A DNA stretch of 64,000 nucleotides from Sporothrix humicola (lineage: Eukaryota; Ascomycota; Sordariomycetes; Ophiostomatales; Ophiostomataceae): NCBI GenBank assembly GCA_021396245.1, contig WNYE01000012.1, positions 62,001 to 126,000 of the forward strand, in the 5' to 3' direction. The position numbers and the translations under genes were made by a program. Positions within the stretch are counted from its first letter, which is position 1. The number at the start of each line of letters is the position of its first letter. The notes beneath the pieces were generated by a model. The model did no database searches and was not told the DNA's origin. It saw only the letters and a list, made by a program, of their open reading frames with translations. This document shows, piece by piece, positions 30,293 to 42,145 of the stretch.

Positions 30293-32685
30293 GATGGTCG
30301 CCACTTTGGACTGCTTCAGTATGGCACTTGGTTGAAAGAGGTGTTATGATGCACGCATCCGGGGCGTCGGACAGGGGAGGATGGAGGTGGCGACAAGTGA
30401 CAGAGTTGGACGAGTTGGCGGAGAGAAAGCGAAACAGGCGTGACAGACGAAACCCAATCGATCAATTGAGTACAGGAAGAAATAAACAGCTGTGACGCAA
30501 TTGTCCTTGTGGGAAACGAGTACGTCGTACAGTTGTCTGAGCTCTGTGCCGCGGAGGGAGTCCAGCCCGCCGATAAAATAAAAAGGAGATAAAAACAGGG
30601 CAGCTGAAGATCGATCAAGGGTTGCAATGGGCGACTGCAGCGAACGCTGTGGCGGGAAGACAAGAAGGGCAGACAACAGAGAAAAGAGAAAAGACAAGGA
30701 ATGGAGGATTGCAAGATTGCAATGGCAATTGGCAGATTGCAGCTTGGGAAACTGGGACAATATGCGTTCCAGGCGATTAAGGTTATAGGGCGGCAGGGGT
30801 GGGTTTTTGGTGCAATTCGGGCAGCGGGCAGTGGATATCGGACAATATTAGGGGCCGATTTGGCGATGCCTTGAACGATTCAGGCTGAGCTGGGCAGGAG
30901 GAGAAATTGAAAGGCTGAAAAGGAAAGACCAAGTGAAAGGAAAGGGGAGCACAGAGAGGGCGGAAAGAAAGAACGGTTGCGTCAGTGGCTGCACGGAGGG
31001 AAGCGACGATAGGGCCTCGGCCAGTCCACGCAAGCAAAACAAGCAAGCACGAGCGAAAGCGACGGGGTAACGGGGCCTTTAAGGAGAGCGATCTGGACTC
31101 TGGGCGGAGTCGGTGGAGGACGAAAAGCGAGCAAACGAGGGAAGGTGCGATAGACGAAAATATACGAGGCTGCAGCAGGAGCATTACTGAGGAACACTGC
31201 AAAAGACGGAAGCGACCTGCCACTTTCGTATAGTGAAATGAGGAGAAAAAGATGAATGTCCAAAAATGAATGTCCAGAAATGCCAGCAAAGGACCGCCAG
31301 AAGAGCGAACAACAATGCAAAAAAGTGATAAACGAGATCGACAACGAGGAGAAGCGACCGTCAGACCGAGTTTGTGCCCAGACCGTCCAAGGTCCTTTGT
31401 TCGTCGCCCTCCAAGCCACTCCCCAAAGCCACTCAAGAGCCACGCAAAATAAACGCAAAAGAGCCCAAAGCCACTGAACTGGATCGCGGTTGCCTTGAAA
31501 TGCCTGTATTTCGTCTGCCTTCCGTCTATTTTCATGTGTTTCTGGTCGCTCTTTCCCTCCCATTTTCCGTCTGCGGTCATGCCCGCGCCGTATATTTACA
31601 CACTACCGCAGCGCTAAGATCCCACTAGGCACCTGACAAAAGGACCTGGCAGCATTCGGCAGCGTTTCTTCCCATTTTTTGGCAGACTTCGCCGCTGGTT
31701 CCAGGGGCACAGCGTTGGAAAAATTTTAGCAGCCTCTGTATTTTCACACCGGCGCTGAATAGCGCTGGAGCGTTCCTCGGCATGCCGCTGGCCAGCGACG
31801 ACCAGCAAGAGACCAGTGGGCAGATGGTGCAAAGTCCAGCGGAAGGGCAAGCCAATTACGGTTTAGTGCGCTGAAAAGCGAGGGACAACAGCAGTCTTGG
31901 TGTGAAAGACCGAAATCTCGATAATATGGGGCCAGGGGCGAAAAGGGAAAAACGGGATCAAAGAAGACGATAAAGAAGAAAAAGAGAAAGAAAACGTGAA
32001 AGGGAAGACGAAAGGGAGGCTCGGGAGGCCCAGGGTCCGACTAAGAGAACGTGCAACTACCAGCGAACTGTAAGTTTCACGATCAAATACACGAATATCA
32101 CATCAAATTGCACACCAAATGCTACATGATAAATCGTCACAAATGCTCCGGACAATCCAGTATTATATCGGTGGACGTGTGAGTGATGGGCTTGTAACTT
32201 GAACACGGTTACGGAGAGTTGCATGAGGTCAAGATCAGCAAGTTTTGCATCGGTACTGATACGCAATGGATGTCGTCCTCTGCGATAAGATACACAATTA
32301 AGCGAGTTGACGTCAGTCAAATACGTGTGTACCAGAAAGAAAGCCGTCCAGCCGTCTTTATTTCGTGGCTGTTACTCCTGTGTGTTGTGTAGGTGAATCG
32401 AAAGAAAGGTCCTGTTTCGGACAAAATCTGCCAGGCTGAACCAATCGCAAATCAGCCGGCCGGGTAACATCTACGACGTCATCAACAAACAACACAGAGC
32501 ACACCGTATCACAACGTCAGTGCCGCCTTCAGTACATCATCGGTCAATTGCCTTTTAAGAATAATTTCAGGGAAAGCTGTATTTTTATGGTTCTTCGTTG
32601 CACATAATTTTGGAGCATTTAAAATTGGATTATAATTTAGGATTTTAAAGTGACCCGGGAAAAAAAGAATAAACACGAACAAAAA

Positions 32686-32716
<31 letters not shown>

Positions 32717-32850
32717 GAAAGAAAGAAAGAAAGAAAAGATAGGACGAAGGAAATACTTAGACCTAGATGGTAAATTTAGTGGACCAGCCACTTGTACTCT
32801 TCACCACACATTACGATTACTGTACCTTTTTCAAGATTGCCTGTGGACAT
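30293..32850. other. Intergenic region of 2.6 kb
   Basis: AG-rich on the plus strand over the first 1.3 kb (the CT-rich leader side of the DUF2985 gene), then mixed. I see only chance open frames on both strands. It contains the poly-A/GAAA tract listed separately. Confidence 0.55.
32686..32736. repeat. T7-A24-(GAAA)5 tract
   Basis: Seven T, then 24 A, then five GAAA units, in an AT-rich patch. It resembles either a simple slippage repeat or a remnant of an inserted poly-A tail; no element body or target-site duplication is recognisable. Confidence 0.8.
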
Positions 32851-33177
32851 CTACGCAGACATCTCGAGCATCCTCTTGGCGACCTGCAGATCGTGCTTCT
32901 TCATCCACACGCGGCCCATCTTGGCCTCGATCTCGGCATACAGGCGCAAGCACTCGGCCTTTTCCGCGCTCGGCGACAGGCTCTTGCTCTGGTCGCAGCC
33001 GCGGCGACGGTTCCGCGCTGTGTTGGCAGCGTTGGCCAGCATCAGCTGGTCTTCATCGCTGATGCTGGTGACAAAATCCAGGACGCCCGTCATCTGATCC
33101 AGCTGCTTGCCGCTGGTCGCGATGATATCGCTGAGGCGGGCGTGGACCACCTTCATCTCTTCGACGGAGAAACCCAT
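32851..33177 (-). CDS. Small uncharacterised helical protein
   Basis: A 108-residue frame starting at ATG 33177 (GFSVEEMKVVHARLSDI). The frame extends upstream without a better start. It is mostly predicted helix, with a Gln/Met/Asp-rich first half and a basic middle (ARNRRRGCDQSK) before a second helix pair (EKAECLRLYAEIEAKMGRVW). There is no membrane segment or signal peptide. Codon use (G/C at third positions such as GTC, CTC, AAG) is like that of the neighbouring real genes and unlike the surrounding AT-rich DNA, which is why I list it as a gene. I do not recognise the family. It could be a complete small protein or the conserved end of a larger one. Confidence 0.6.
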   Translation of the reverse strand: MGFSVEEMKVVHARLSDIIATSGKQLDQMTGVLDFVTSISDEDQLMLANAANTARNRRRGCDQSKSLSPSAEKAECLRLYAEIEAKMGRVWMKKHDLQVAKRMLEMSA

Positions 33178-33950
33178 GGCGGCGGAGTGAAGATAAAACA
33201 GTAAAATAATAAAAAGGGTAAGTAAAAACGTCCTGCGTCGAGGAACAGCTACCAAACAGAGAACAGAAGAAGAGAATAGAGAACAGAACAACAAGATGAT
33301 AAAGCCGGTTTATGATGCTTGCTGTTGCTGTTTGCTCTTACTTTGATCTGATGACGGTTGCTGGCCCTGGAGAGAAGGGAAGATTACAATTACGTCGCGG
33401 TGAACTGTCACGACACTTTAATACCGATCAGTCACTGCCACGATGTTCATCTAAATGTTCATTTCATCGATAGAATTATACCAAAATAGCCCTCAATAAG
33501 AGCCTACAACAATGAAATTGTATTCTGAACTGTGTTTTCTGTTCGTCCCCTTGTTATCGAACAATTAAATATTACAAGAGTACTAGTACACCGCTAAATT
33601 AAACTTCTCATCGTACACCAGGATGAAACAAAGTAAACAAACAGCACATTGTCATTGTTGAGGTTATTTTGTTGCAAGAAGGTCAGAGGGGATTATCATA
33701 AGTAGAAACAAAGGAGGCTATTCACACGCTGTTTCAGGTACGGAATTATAACGGTGAGCCACTGTATGGTTAGCGCTCGGCAGTGAACAATCAGTGGGGC
33801 AACAAAGAGAGCAGTTCAACCCGCACTAAGATAATCGGCCGCACAGCTTTTTTGTTATCGGACATCAAGGTGCGCTTCCCAGGACCTCTTCCAATATCAC
33901 CAACACCCGCACACACCCCCTTTGACGACCAACTCCTGTTCACTTTCAGC
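33178..33950. other. Divergent promoter region
   Basis: About 770 bases between the small minus-strand gene and SEN15. It is AT-rich, with nothing further recognised. Confidence 0.6.
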
Positions 33951-34496
33951 ATGAACATTGTCAACGGACCGATCGTGGCGTCCACGGCAGAGACTGCGGT
34001 GCTAGCGGCCGGCTCTCTCAGCCGCGGTCTCGCCGACATTGTCCTCAACAACCTCGAGAACCAGCAGGACTGGACCGAGATGCAGGTGCACGACGAAAAC
34101 CGAGACAAACACGGCCGCACCCTCTTGTCTGGCCTACCGCCGCGCCGCATGTATATCCACCCTGACGAGCAGATTGCCATTATGCGCGCCGAGCGGGCAC
34201 TGGGAACGGGCGAACGCATCCCTCAGCCACCCGAGTACGAATGGGTGCTGCCGGTACATCTGGGAGAGACGCCGACTGTGGGCGAGTTTGCCGCCATTTT
34301 CGACTCGATCGATGCTCAGCCAAGGCCGCAGAAGGGAGACGAAGTCAGTACAACAGGACAAGGCGACGATACAGACTGGAAGGCCTGGAGAGGCTCGAGA
34401 CGGGGAAAGCGACTATTGCTGGCCGTCGTCCAGGACGACTCGTCGGTGGTCTACTACTTTATGCACGACGGGATTGTCAAGCCGCGGCAGAATTGA
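33951..34496 (+). CDS. SEN15: tRNA-splicing endonuclease subunit Sen15
   Basis: A 181-residue frame from ATG 33951, the first ATG in frame. Sen15 is a structural subunit of the four-part endonuclease that cuts introns from pre-tRNAs, pairing with the catalytic Sen34. Visible: an N-terminal helical part (VLAAGSLSRGLADIVLNNLE, then NQQDWTEMQVHDE), GLPPRRMYIHPDEQIA, the EWVLPVHLGE strand, and the closing nuclease-like fold segment KRLLLAVVQDDSSVVYYFMH ending in DGIVKPRQN, a well-conserved fungal Sen15 end. There are no catalytic residues, as expected for this subunit. Convergent with the alcohol dehydrogenase gene, 129 bases between stops. Confidence 0.88.
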   Translation: MNIVNGPIVASTAETAVLAAGSLSRGLADIVLNNLENQQDWTEMQVHDENRDKHGRTLLSGLPPRRMYIHPDEQIAIMRAERALGTGERIPQPPEYEWVLPVHLGETPTVGEFAAIFDSIDAQPRPQKGDEVSTTGQGDDTDWKAWRGSRRGKRLLLAVVQDDSSVVYYFMHDGIVKPRQN

Positions 34497-34625
34497 GCAC
34501 GAAGAGACGATACGAAAAGATACAAAGAGCACAATGCGATACAACGAATACCATTCAGCTACGGACTAACTCGCAGGCGATGCCATAACCTCGCCAGTAA
34601 TGAAGACGACACGCCTCCACCTCCT

Positions 34626-36074
34626 CTACGGAGTAAACACCACCTTTTGCACCTTCATCTTGTCAAACAGGTCGTAGCCCTCGACGGCGTCCGCCAGCGG
34701 CATGATCTTGTCAAACATGAAGCTGAACTTGTCCTGGTTCTTGGCCAGGACTTCAAGGGCCTCGGGGAAGATGGACCGCACAGGGCACCGGCCCATCTGC
34801 ACGCGGACGTTTTTGCTGGAAGGTTAGCGAGTGGTTATTAGAGGAGGTCGCGGAGGGATAGGTACTTACTTGTATGCCTCGTTACCGGTCCAGGGGATCT
34901 ATCAGGGATGTGGTTAGCGATATTCGTGTTCAACTCGGCAGCTTCCATCCGCTTCTCGACTGCTTCACTCGCTCGCTTCGCTCGCTCCTTCGGTAGACTC
35001 ACCTCTGCATTGTGCACGCCAATCGAGCTGATCACGCCAAACGGCCGGATCAGGTCAAAGGCCGTCCGCAGCGCCGGGCTCAGACCAACCACCTCGACCA
35101 CGGCGTCGGCGCCACGGCCATTCGTCACCTCCTGCACACGCTTCAGCATGCCCTCCTTGTGCTCCAAAAAGTTCAGCGGCTCGGCACCCAGCGACTTGGC
35201 CAGCACCAGCCGGCTCGGCACGCTGTCGACAGCAAACAGATGCTTGGGCTTGTGCTCGAGTGCGGCGACAATCGCACAGAGACCGACAGGGCCGCAGCCG
35301 ACCACAACCACGACGGCATCCTCTGGCTTCACGTTGGGGGCCAGCAGACGGAACGCGTTGCGCGCGCCAAAGTAGCCCGTCGGGAAAATGTCGGCCATGA
35401 GCACAAGCGCCTTGTTGTCGACATGGGCCGGCGCCTTGACGACCGTGCCGTCGGCGTGCGGGATGCGCACAAACTCGGCCTGGCCGCCGTCGAGCTTGGG
35501 GCAGCCGAACAGCAGGCACTCGGTGCAGCGCGACGACATTTCGTTCTTGCAGTAGAAGCACTCGCTGCACGACACCGTGAAAGGGGAGACAATCTTGTCG
35601 CCGACCGCCACCGACTTGACAGCCGAGCCGACCTCGGTCACGGTGCCGACAAACTCGTGGCCCATGATGAAACCCGTGGCCGACGGCTGGTGGCCACGGA
35701 AGACGTGGAGTTCGCTGTGTCGTTAGAGGAAGCAATAACGTTGGAAGAGAGGGGGTTTATGGGAACTCACGATCCGCAGAGGGCCGAGGCCTGCACTTTG
35801 ACAATGACGTCATGGTCGTTCTCGACTGCAATGAGGACGATATGTTAGATGATGCTTTTGACGAATTGATGATCTTGATGATATCTTGATGCTCAACGTG
35901 TGCAATTCGTGATATGATGTTTCATTGCTACATTTTGTGCCTTGTCGGCGCAACGGAAGAGGATTGGGACAGAGCAAACGGCTTCTCCAACTTACGCTGC
36001 GGTACCGGCCGGTCCTGGATCGAGACCTTGCCGGGACCGTCAAACACAACGGCCTTCATGGTTTTCGCGGACAT
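34626..36074 (-). CDS. Zinc-dependent alcohol dehydrogenase (MDR family)
   Basis: Spliced model of 354 residues in five exons: 36074-35996, 35825-35771, 35714-35003, 34898-34870 (29 nt) and 34815-34626. All introns are GT...AG; each has a CTAAC branch site shortly before the acceptor, and all joins keep the frame. Zinc marks: catalytic-zinc ligands C43 and H64 (with E65), and the structural-zinc set C94, C97, C100 and C108 (CSECFYC then C). The Rossmann motif is GCGPVG. Length and order match medium-chain dehydrogenases. The substrate is unclear: sequence features resemble fungal alcohol or formaldehyde-type dehydrogenases more than the short yeast ADH1 class. The N-terminus has a second in-frame ATG six codons in. 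Likely cytosolic. Confidence 0.92.
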
Positions 36075-37923
36075 TTTCGGTAGTGATGAAATGGAACGGA
36101 GCTGATTTTGTTGATGAAGAAGGTAAATGCAATGTTCGTAAAGATAAATTTGGGAGACTCCTCAATTCACATCATACCACTTTTCGTTTCGTCCTTTTTG
36201 TGTGTTGTGGTCGTTCGGCCTTTTGCTCCTTTCCCCTCATTTTCCCAAGCCCTCGAAACAGTATTCCCACGCGGGAATGTCACCTTGATCTGCAATTTGC
36301 GCCTCGGAACATGGAGACTCGACATACTACTGGGACTAGCTCCTATCAAAAGTGAGGAGAACAAGCTTGTTGCAGTGAGCTTCCCCTCCAAAAAGACTAA
36401 CAGAAACCCAACGGCAATCCATTTTCGGACTTAGTGTCCGGCTCCCAAATTGAAAGAGGGGTCTTTACCTCTTGCTTTGGGATTTTGTGACTGATATACC
36501 ATTCGCAGTTTCGTAAAGCGGCTCCGAAGATAAGCGTAGCACACGCCGAAGACGCCGATATGGTAGTTGGATGCGAAGGTAAATACAGGACGCAGAAACG
36601 ACAACCGATGTGCCGGTAATTGCCTTTTTGACTTGGTGATGCGATGCAGACATCACATTGTAATTATTTGATACTTACTTGAAAGGGCATCATCAGGGCA
36701 GCCTCAACTAAGCTTAGTCAAAACTACGGCAGTGGGAGACGGAGAACAAGGAAGTTGCAAGCGCACAGCCAGTCGTGCCTGCCCTTTTCATTTTCGGCCC
36801 CAAGCTCCGGACACGGCACGTACCGGACCTGGCCCTGACGAAACTTCGCTCAGAAGGAAAGAGACAAGACTAGACGGGGAAGGAGCTCACTGGTTCAGTG
36901 GAACGTCAAAAGTGCATAAAAGGCATGCCATCCCGGCAAAAGGATCGTCCTTGCGCCCAAGCTTCTCGCACATTTCTTGACAGTCATCCTTCCACAAAAG
37001 TGCACTTTCAAGCTCGCGTGCAACCCTTGGCTGGCCATTCCTGGCACGACACGAGGCGAGACCGCTCACATCATACGTCCGAGCACTGCAAAGAGCATAG
37101 AAGAACATCACAAAATTACATCTGCAGAGTCACAGCAGGAATCAGAGGTGAGAAATCAGAAAATCAGCAGCTCCGAGGTCGTACATATAGGTCGAAGAAT
37201 CAGGAAACAAGTTTCGAGAGACGGAACACAGCCCGAAAAAAAGAAGCAGAGAAACGCGCCATGAAAGTACAAGAGCCGCAGCGGCTCAACGAAGAGGCTC
37301 TCGATGGAGGCTCAAGAGGTTCTGGAGCCCAAACTGCACAAACAGAGCCGCTGCCAACCACGCCGAGACAGCTGCCACGGTGCCTCGGCGGGGGAAAGTG
37401 GAGATCAAATGTTGCACTTGCACTCCATTCAAAGTGGTATTGAGTAGTCTTTCCCAGCGGATTGGACCACAACCTTTTATCCTGGAAAACAACGGCAACG
37501 ACAGCCCTGCTTTTAGGAGGCAGCCCGTCGATGCACACAGTTCAACATCACAACAATCTTGATTTATCTCGTTTTCTCTTTTCGTCATTTCTGTGGCGTT
37601 TTCTCTTCTCCTTGAAAGACAACATCTCCCATCCACTTATCTGACCCTCAAAAAAGGACGCGTCAGGCTCTGTCTCCGCAGGTTTGCCAAGAGCGCTCAT
37701 TCGGTCTAGTTTGAGGACGCCTCGCGCCGGTCTGACGATTTTGGGCAGCTTATGAGTTTATTAAACTTACAAGGCCGTTCGTATGGGCAGCTGTCGAATG
37801 GAACGACAAGGGTAGGCTGGGGACATCGAAGAAATCGAGACATCGACGACAGTTTTACCTGTAATGGAAGGGATTGGCACCACACTTCAACACTTTGAGT
37901 GAGCAAACCACAACCTTGGGCTC
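36075..37923. other. Intergenic region of 1.85 kb
   Basis: Holds the alcohol dehydrogenase promoter and the 3' region of the modin-like gene. Frames at 36898-37443 (+) and nearby lack any coding signal. Nothing else recognised. Confidence 0.55.
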
Positions 37924-39873
37924 TCAAGAAAAGATAGACTCAGATTTATCCATATTTTGCACAGGTGAAGCCGAAGTCTCACCTTGTCCGGATGCTCTGT
38001 CGCCTGCTTCAGGTTTAGATGCCGTAGTGGTCTCGTCTGCTGTAGGCTTGGATTCCGCAGCAGTCTCGTGATCAGATTGGGATCTCGACGACCTTGACGA
38101 TCCGGAAGACGAGGGTGGGTACCGAAAACCATACGTGTCAAACATGTGGTCGTCTCCTTTATGGAATCTTTCCAAATCAATAATTAGTCGTAATGGCGTA
38201 CGGACGTAATAGTTGAGCAATCTGTAGTCGGCATCATTGTCATTTATGCCAAAGTCGAGATGGAGACTTTTCCTTTCGTTGAGAGTAAAGAGTACGTTTT
38301 CGAAATGATAGCCGATAACACGTAGCACGTCTCTTAATTCTGCTTTGACAAGAAATGCGTCACATTTTGCTAGGACCTCAATCAACAAGTCATGACAGCC
38401 AATGCAATTGCATAGCTTACGGTCTTGAGAATGTAGGGTTAACAACCGTTCTGCTTGTGTCACGACATCACCGGCGAAGCGACTCAATGGCTTGTCGAAA
38501 ATTTCTGTGTCGCACATGATATCATGGTACTCCTTGATGAGGTTTGAAAAGCGAAAAGAAGAGCGCTTCCAGCGTTGATTCGTAGGATTTGGCACGTAGT
38601 GGTAGAGGCAACCTGGAAGGCGAAACACTTTTGAAAGCATGCCAACAAGCTCAAAATGTATCGGGAATATGTGCGAGGTTTTTTTCTTTGCATCCGTAAG
38701 AAAATGTGAGAACTGGCGAGGCATCCCGAGAGATAGCAAAGTTTCGCGGGCCTCGACATCTGTAGCCATGCGTAGAGATGGCAGGCCACCTGACGCCCCC
38801 CGGTGCCAGTCCAAGAATGAGTGACTGTCCCTTCTCGGTGCGAGAAAGATTGTGGGAACGTAGCCGAAACAAAGATGGATAATGTCGAAGTTGGGAATAA
38901 CGCGTTTGGGGCCATAATCGCTGCGATTGAACTGCTGGAAAGAGAAGCAAATGCCAACTTGGGGGTCGTAACTCCCTGATAGTTGAGCCCCGTTTCCCTC
39001 GGCCTGGTAGCGATGGTCCAATCGATCAAACTGGATCCAAAAGATTCCAAGCAAGGCTGTGATCACTATGAGCTCGGACATTGTTGTTGTGGCGTATGGT
39101 TTTCGTACCGTCGGCATGTAATCCCACGAATATAATCGTGGACCAACAAAGACGCGGAGCGTCTGTTGATACGAAGTATATTTGGTCCTCGCCTCCCCTT
39201 CTGACCTCTGTGACACATCTTTTGCAACTTGCAGAAATTCTGGTGTTCGGTCCACCTTTATAAGTGCTCCACTGAGAGGGTTAAGCGACGTTCCTGTCCT
39301 GGCTCTCTCTAAAAGAGGCATGTTAGGAAAATGCCAGCTGCCTGAGTTGACCTCTAACATGTGAAGCTCGCGTAGCAGATAGACCCATGAAGCATGGGAG
39401 TCTACCACTGAAATCCTGAGTTTTCGTGCCTTTTTCTTGGATTTGGTTGCTGTTCCCGCCATGAGAGCGTCATGGACCTCGTCACCCTTCTTTGCTATCT
39501 TTGCTTTCGCAAAAGAATCTGGCGTGCCATCGAGAAAAATCGAGTCTTCGTCGTAGCGGGTAACAAAGCCACTGATGCCGAACTTGGGTGTTTGAAATCG
39601 CGTCTCAAACCGCAGCCCGCGCCAGTGAAATCTCCAGGAAATGGTGCTGGCCCAGGGGCCCATAACCTCTTCTGTGGTCAATCTCGCCCCGGCTGCATTG
39701 AGTGTCTCGTTTGTCGTATACTGATAATAGGCTTGGAAGAGACTGACAAACAGGGCGGCGAGAGCAAAGGCGGCCGATATAATGCTCGCAAGCGTGCTAG
39801 CATCCAAGCCTCCGCCGTTGGATGCCGTAGTGCCGGCGGTACTGCCGGGGGCGGCTGCCGTCGTAGCCGACAT
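37924..39873 (-). CDS. Modin-like fungal membrane protein
   Basis: A 649-residue frame without introns; the first ATG is 39873 (MSATTAAAPG), although the frame stays open further upstream. An N-terminal Ala/Thr/Gly stretch leads to a membrane segment (STLASIISAAFALAALFVSLFQ), then EVMGPWASTISWRFHWRGLRFETRF, the layout typical of proteins annotated modin in fungi. The large soluble part has Trp/Tyr-rich strands (SHASWVYLLRELHMLEV, LYSWDYMPTVRKPYATTT), a second hydrophobic segment (ELIVITALLGIFWIQF) and a Cys pair (CNCIGCHDLLIEVL). The C-terminus is Ser/Asp/Thr-rich and disordered. The family function is not established; the name comes from Podospora heterokaryon-incompatibility modifiers, and I cannot say whether this gene shares that role. 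Third-position GC is lower than in neighbouring genes. Confidence 0.75.
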   Translation of the reverse strand: MSATTAAAPGSTAGTTASNGGGLDASTLASIISAAFALAALFVSLFQAYYQYTTNETLNAAGARLTTEEVMGPWASTISWRFHWRGLRFETRFQTPKFGISGFVTRYDEDSIFLDGTPDSFAKAKIAKKGDEVHDALMAGTATKSKKKARKLRISVVDSHASWVYLLRELHMLEVNSGSWHFPNMPLLERARTGTSLNPLSGALIKVDRTPEFLQVAKDVSQRSEGEARTKYTSYQQTLRVFVGPRLYSWDYMPTVRKPYATTTMSELIVITALLGIFWIQFDRLDHRYQAEGNGAQLSGSYDPQVGICFSFQQFNRSDYGPKRVIPNFDIIHLCFGYVPTIFLAPRRDSHSFLDWHRGASGGLPSLRMATDVEARETLLSLGMPRQFSHFLTDAKKKTSHIFPIHFELVGMLSKVFRLPGCLYHYVPNPTNQRWKRSSFRFSNLIKEYHDIMCDTEIFDKPLSRFAGDVVTQAERLLTLHSQDRKLCNCIGCHDLLIEVLAKCDAFLVKAELRDVLRVIGYHFENVLFTLNERKSLHLDFGINDNDADYRLLNYYVRTPLRLIIDLERFHKGDDHMFDTYGFRYPPSSSGSSRSSRSQSDHETAAESKPTADETTTASKPEAGDRASGQGETSASPVQNMDKSESIFS

Positions 39874-42128
39874 GTCTGGCTTAAGGAAACGCTGGAGATG
39901 GGACAGATGACAAAATGCAATGAGGGACAATGGAAATAGCACCGATGGATAATGTTGAAAGCGGCACAATATTGGATAGAGAAGAAAACGAATGGCCAAT
40001 CGACCAGTTGTTGAATATCAAGAGCTTTCAGACCAATATTGGCGGACGTGAACAAGCTTTTAAAGAGTTAAAAATAAAAGACGCTTTCACAGAGAAGAAG
40101 CAAGTATAATAAAGAACGCCATAAACATCAACGGGTGATTGTATTTTTGTTGAGATAGTTGAAATGGCCATATTTTCTTTGGATAATATGTAGTGTCTCG
40201 ATATCCAGCATCTCAGCCGCGCGATAATTCAGATTTCAGCTACACCTGTACACAAATAAAAAACCAGAGTTAGACGCCGACATTGCAGCAAAATGCAGCC
40301 GCCCAGTCAGTATGGAGGAGGTGATCAGCGACGGCACGCAATATCGTTGGCCAAATTCGTAGAAAGTGCGAAAAAACTATCGCTATTCAGGGTCATGATT
40401 ACCAATCCATGAAAATTGCAAACACAAAAAAAGGTATAAGAAGATACGTACCGAAGTGGGCATCTGTATCATGATAGAAATAAAAATATATGGTCAAGCT
40501 CCTATTTACCTGACCGAGAACATGAACGAGAAGAAGAAGAATAGAATAGACCGAGACTATTTATTATAAACAATGATAGCCTTGCCTGGGCTCTGATTGG
40601 CATCTCAGATGGGTTTATTGACGAATTCCGTAGCCTTGCTTACCAGGTCATTTTCCTTCCAGATATTATGATACAAAATGTAGACGTTACGCCACAGTAC
40701 TCATGTTGTTAAATTTGTGGACCGGCCCTTCCAAAGTTCCAGGAAGAGAAACTGCTGCTGCACTAATTTGCATTTTTATTTTATTTACCGACAACATCGT
40801 GTGCAAACAAAAGGATCATGCGTCGACTGTATCTTTTGGAATGTTGCTACATCGAACCAGATAGACGCCGTCGCAGTTAAAAGTAGGTCCTCGTAATGGA
40901 GACAGCCACACAAGGCGAGAGGCTCCGCGGAAGTCGCGTCAAAGGCCATCATCTTCCCCCCACCAATTGGGCTGTGAGTGAGAGATCTCACTCTCGCTTG
41001 CCCCTGCTCTCACCATCTCACAGCTTTTACGGTTTACGGCCACACTGTTGGTGGCAGCCTTCTGTCGTTTGCCATTTCTGTCTATCCCACATATGCTGTG
41101 CTTTCTTGGCTGCCTTGTTTCATGTTTCAAAAAAAGACCCATGGTCGGGATCGAGATGCTTTCGAGCAAGTAATTTATGGGAACTTGTGAGAACTATGGA
41201 ATACTCTGTATCCCTATTACTGGATACCCCACTGTATTGTCTTTTTTAATTGCGCTTCCCAGAGGCTGTTTGCGGCTCAGCCAAAACCATACAACCACGA
41301 AAACATCCAAATAAAGTCAAACGACAGGGACATGGACACGAGGATATCCAAAGGACTAGACGGGAGAGACATATGGCATTCCGTTCCCGCTCTTCCATTC
41401 TCCGCTTCTTCTGGACGGCTGAACTTGAACGTGTAATTCGCTGCCGGCGCCTTTGTTGCTCCTTGTTCTTTGTACTTTGTCTAGACTCCGTAGCTGCGGA
41501 AATCTCCTATTTTTGTCAAGCTTGTCGGCATCGTATCGCTCGCGATCGATACGAAAGGCCTGTCAACAAGACGAAAAAGTACCAAAAATACAACATAGAC
41601 ACTTAATTGGCACTCCAGCGACCCAACTTCGCCATCAAATCCCATGTCAGCCCTTGTCCAATTTCACCAAAACGTTCAATTACGCGTCGTACCCGTAGTT
41701 CACGGGATACAGTGTTTCCGTCCGAGTACGCCGTGAGACGGAGATGGGGCTGGCCTGACAAGGCGCGTGGCCCACGGACTCTCACCCAGACGAGGCATGG
41801 GTAATAAGAGACGTGGTAATGAGACAAGCATTTGAGATCACGAAAATATTTGGAGACTTTTTGTTCTCTTTTTGATGGAGCAGGGTCTGGTTCGGCAGAC
41901 ACTCGGAGGGTGAGAATGATTTCCAATGCTCGACGCAACGTCCCGTGGTCCGTCTCCCGTTTTGAGTCGCAGGCAAAGAAAGTGGACATGAAGGTGGACT
42001 GGACATGACATGGGAACATGGGGTGAGCGTGAGCAGGACAATTGTGATATACAAGAGACGAATGAGAACACTGAACAGACGTACGCTCACGGCCTCGTGT
42101 TCGCCCTTTTCTTTCTTCCGTGGTGCAA

Positions 42129-42145
42129 CCCCCCCCCCCCCCCCC
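42129..42145 (+). repeat. Poly-C tract (17 C)
   Basis: Seventeen consecutive C on the plus strand. It is a simple homopolymer, likely variable in length between strains. Confidence 0.9.

Noticed and set aside
32057..32320. 87-codon minus-strand frame with hydrophobic end
   Set aside because: No ATG, no neighbouring exon, and the hydrophobic stretch is what AT-rich DNA gives by chance.
39874..39999. N-terminal extension of the modin-like protein
   Set aside because: The upstream part of the frame has no ATG; 39873 is the first and fits the usual start of the family.
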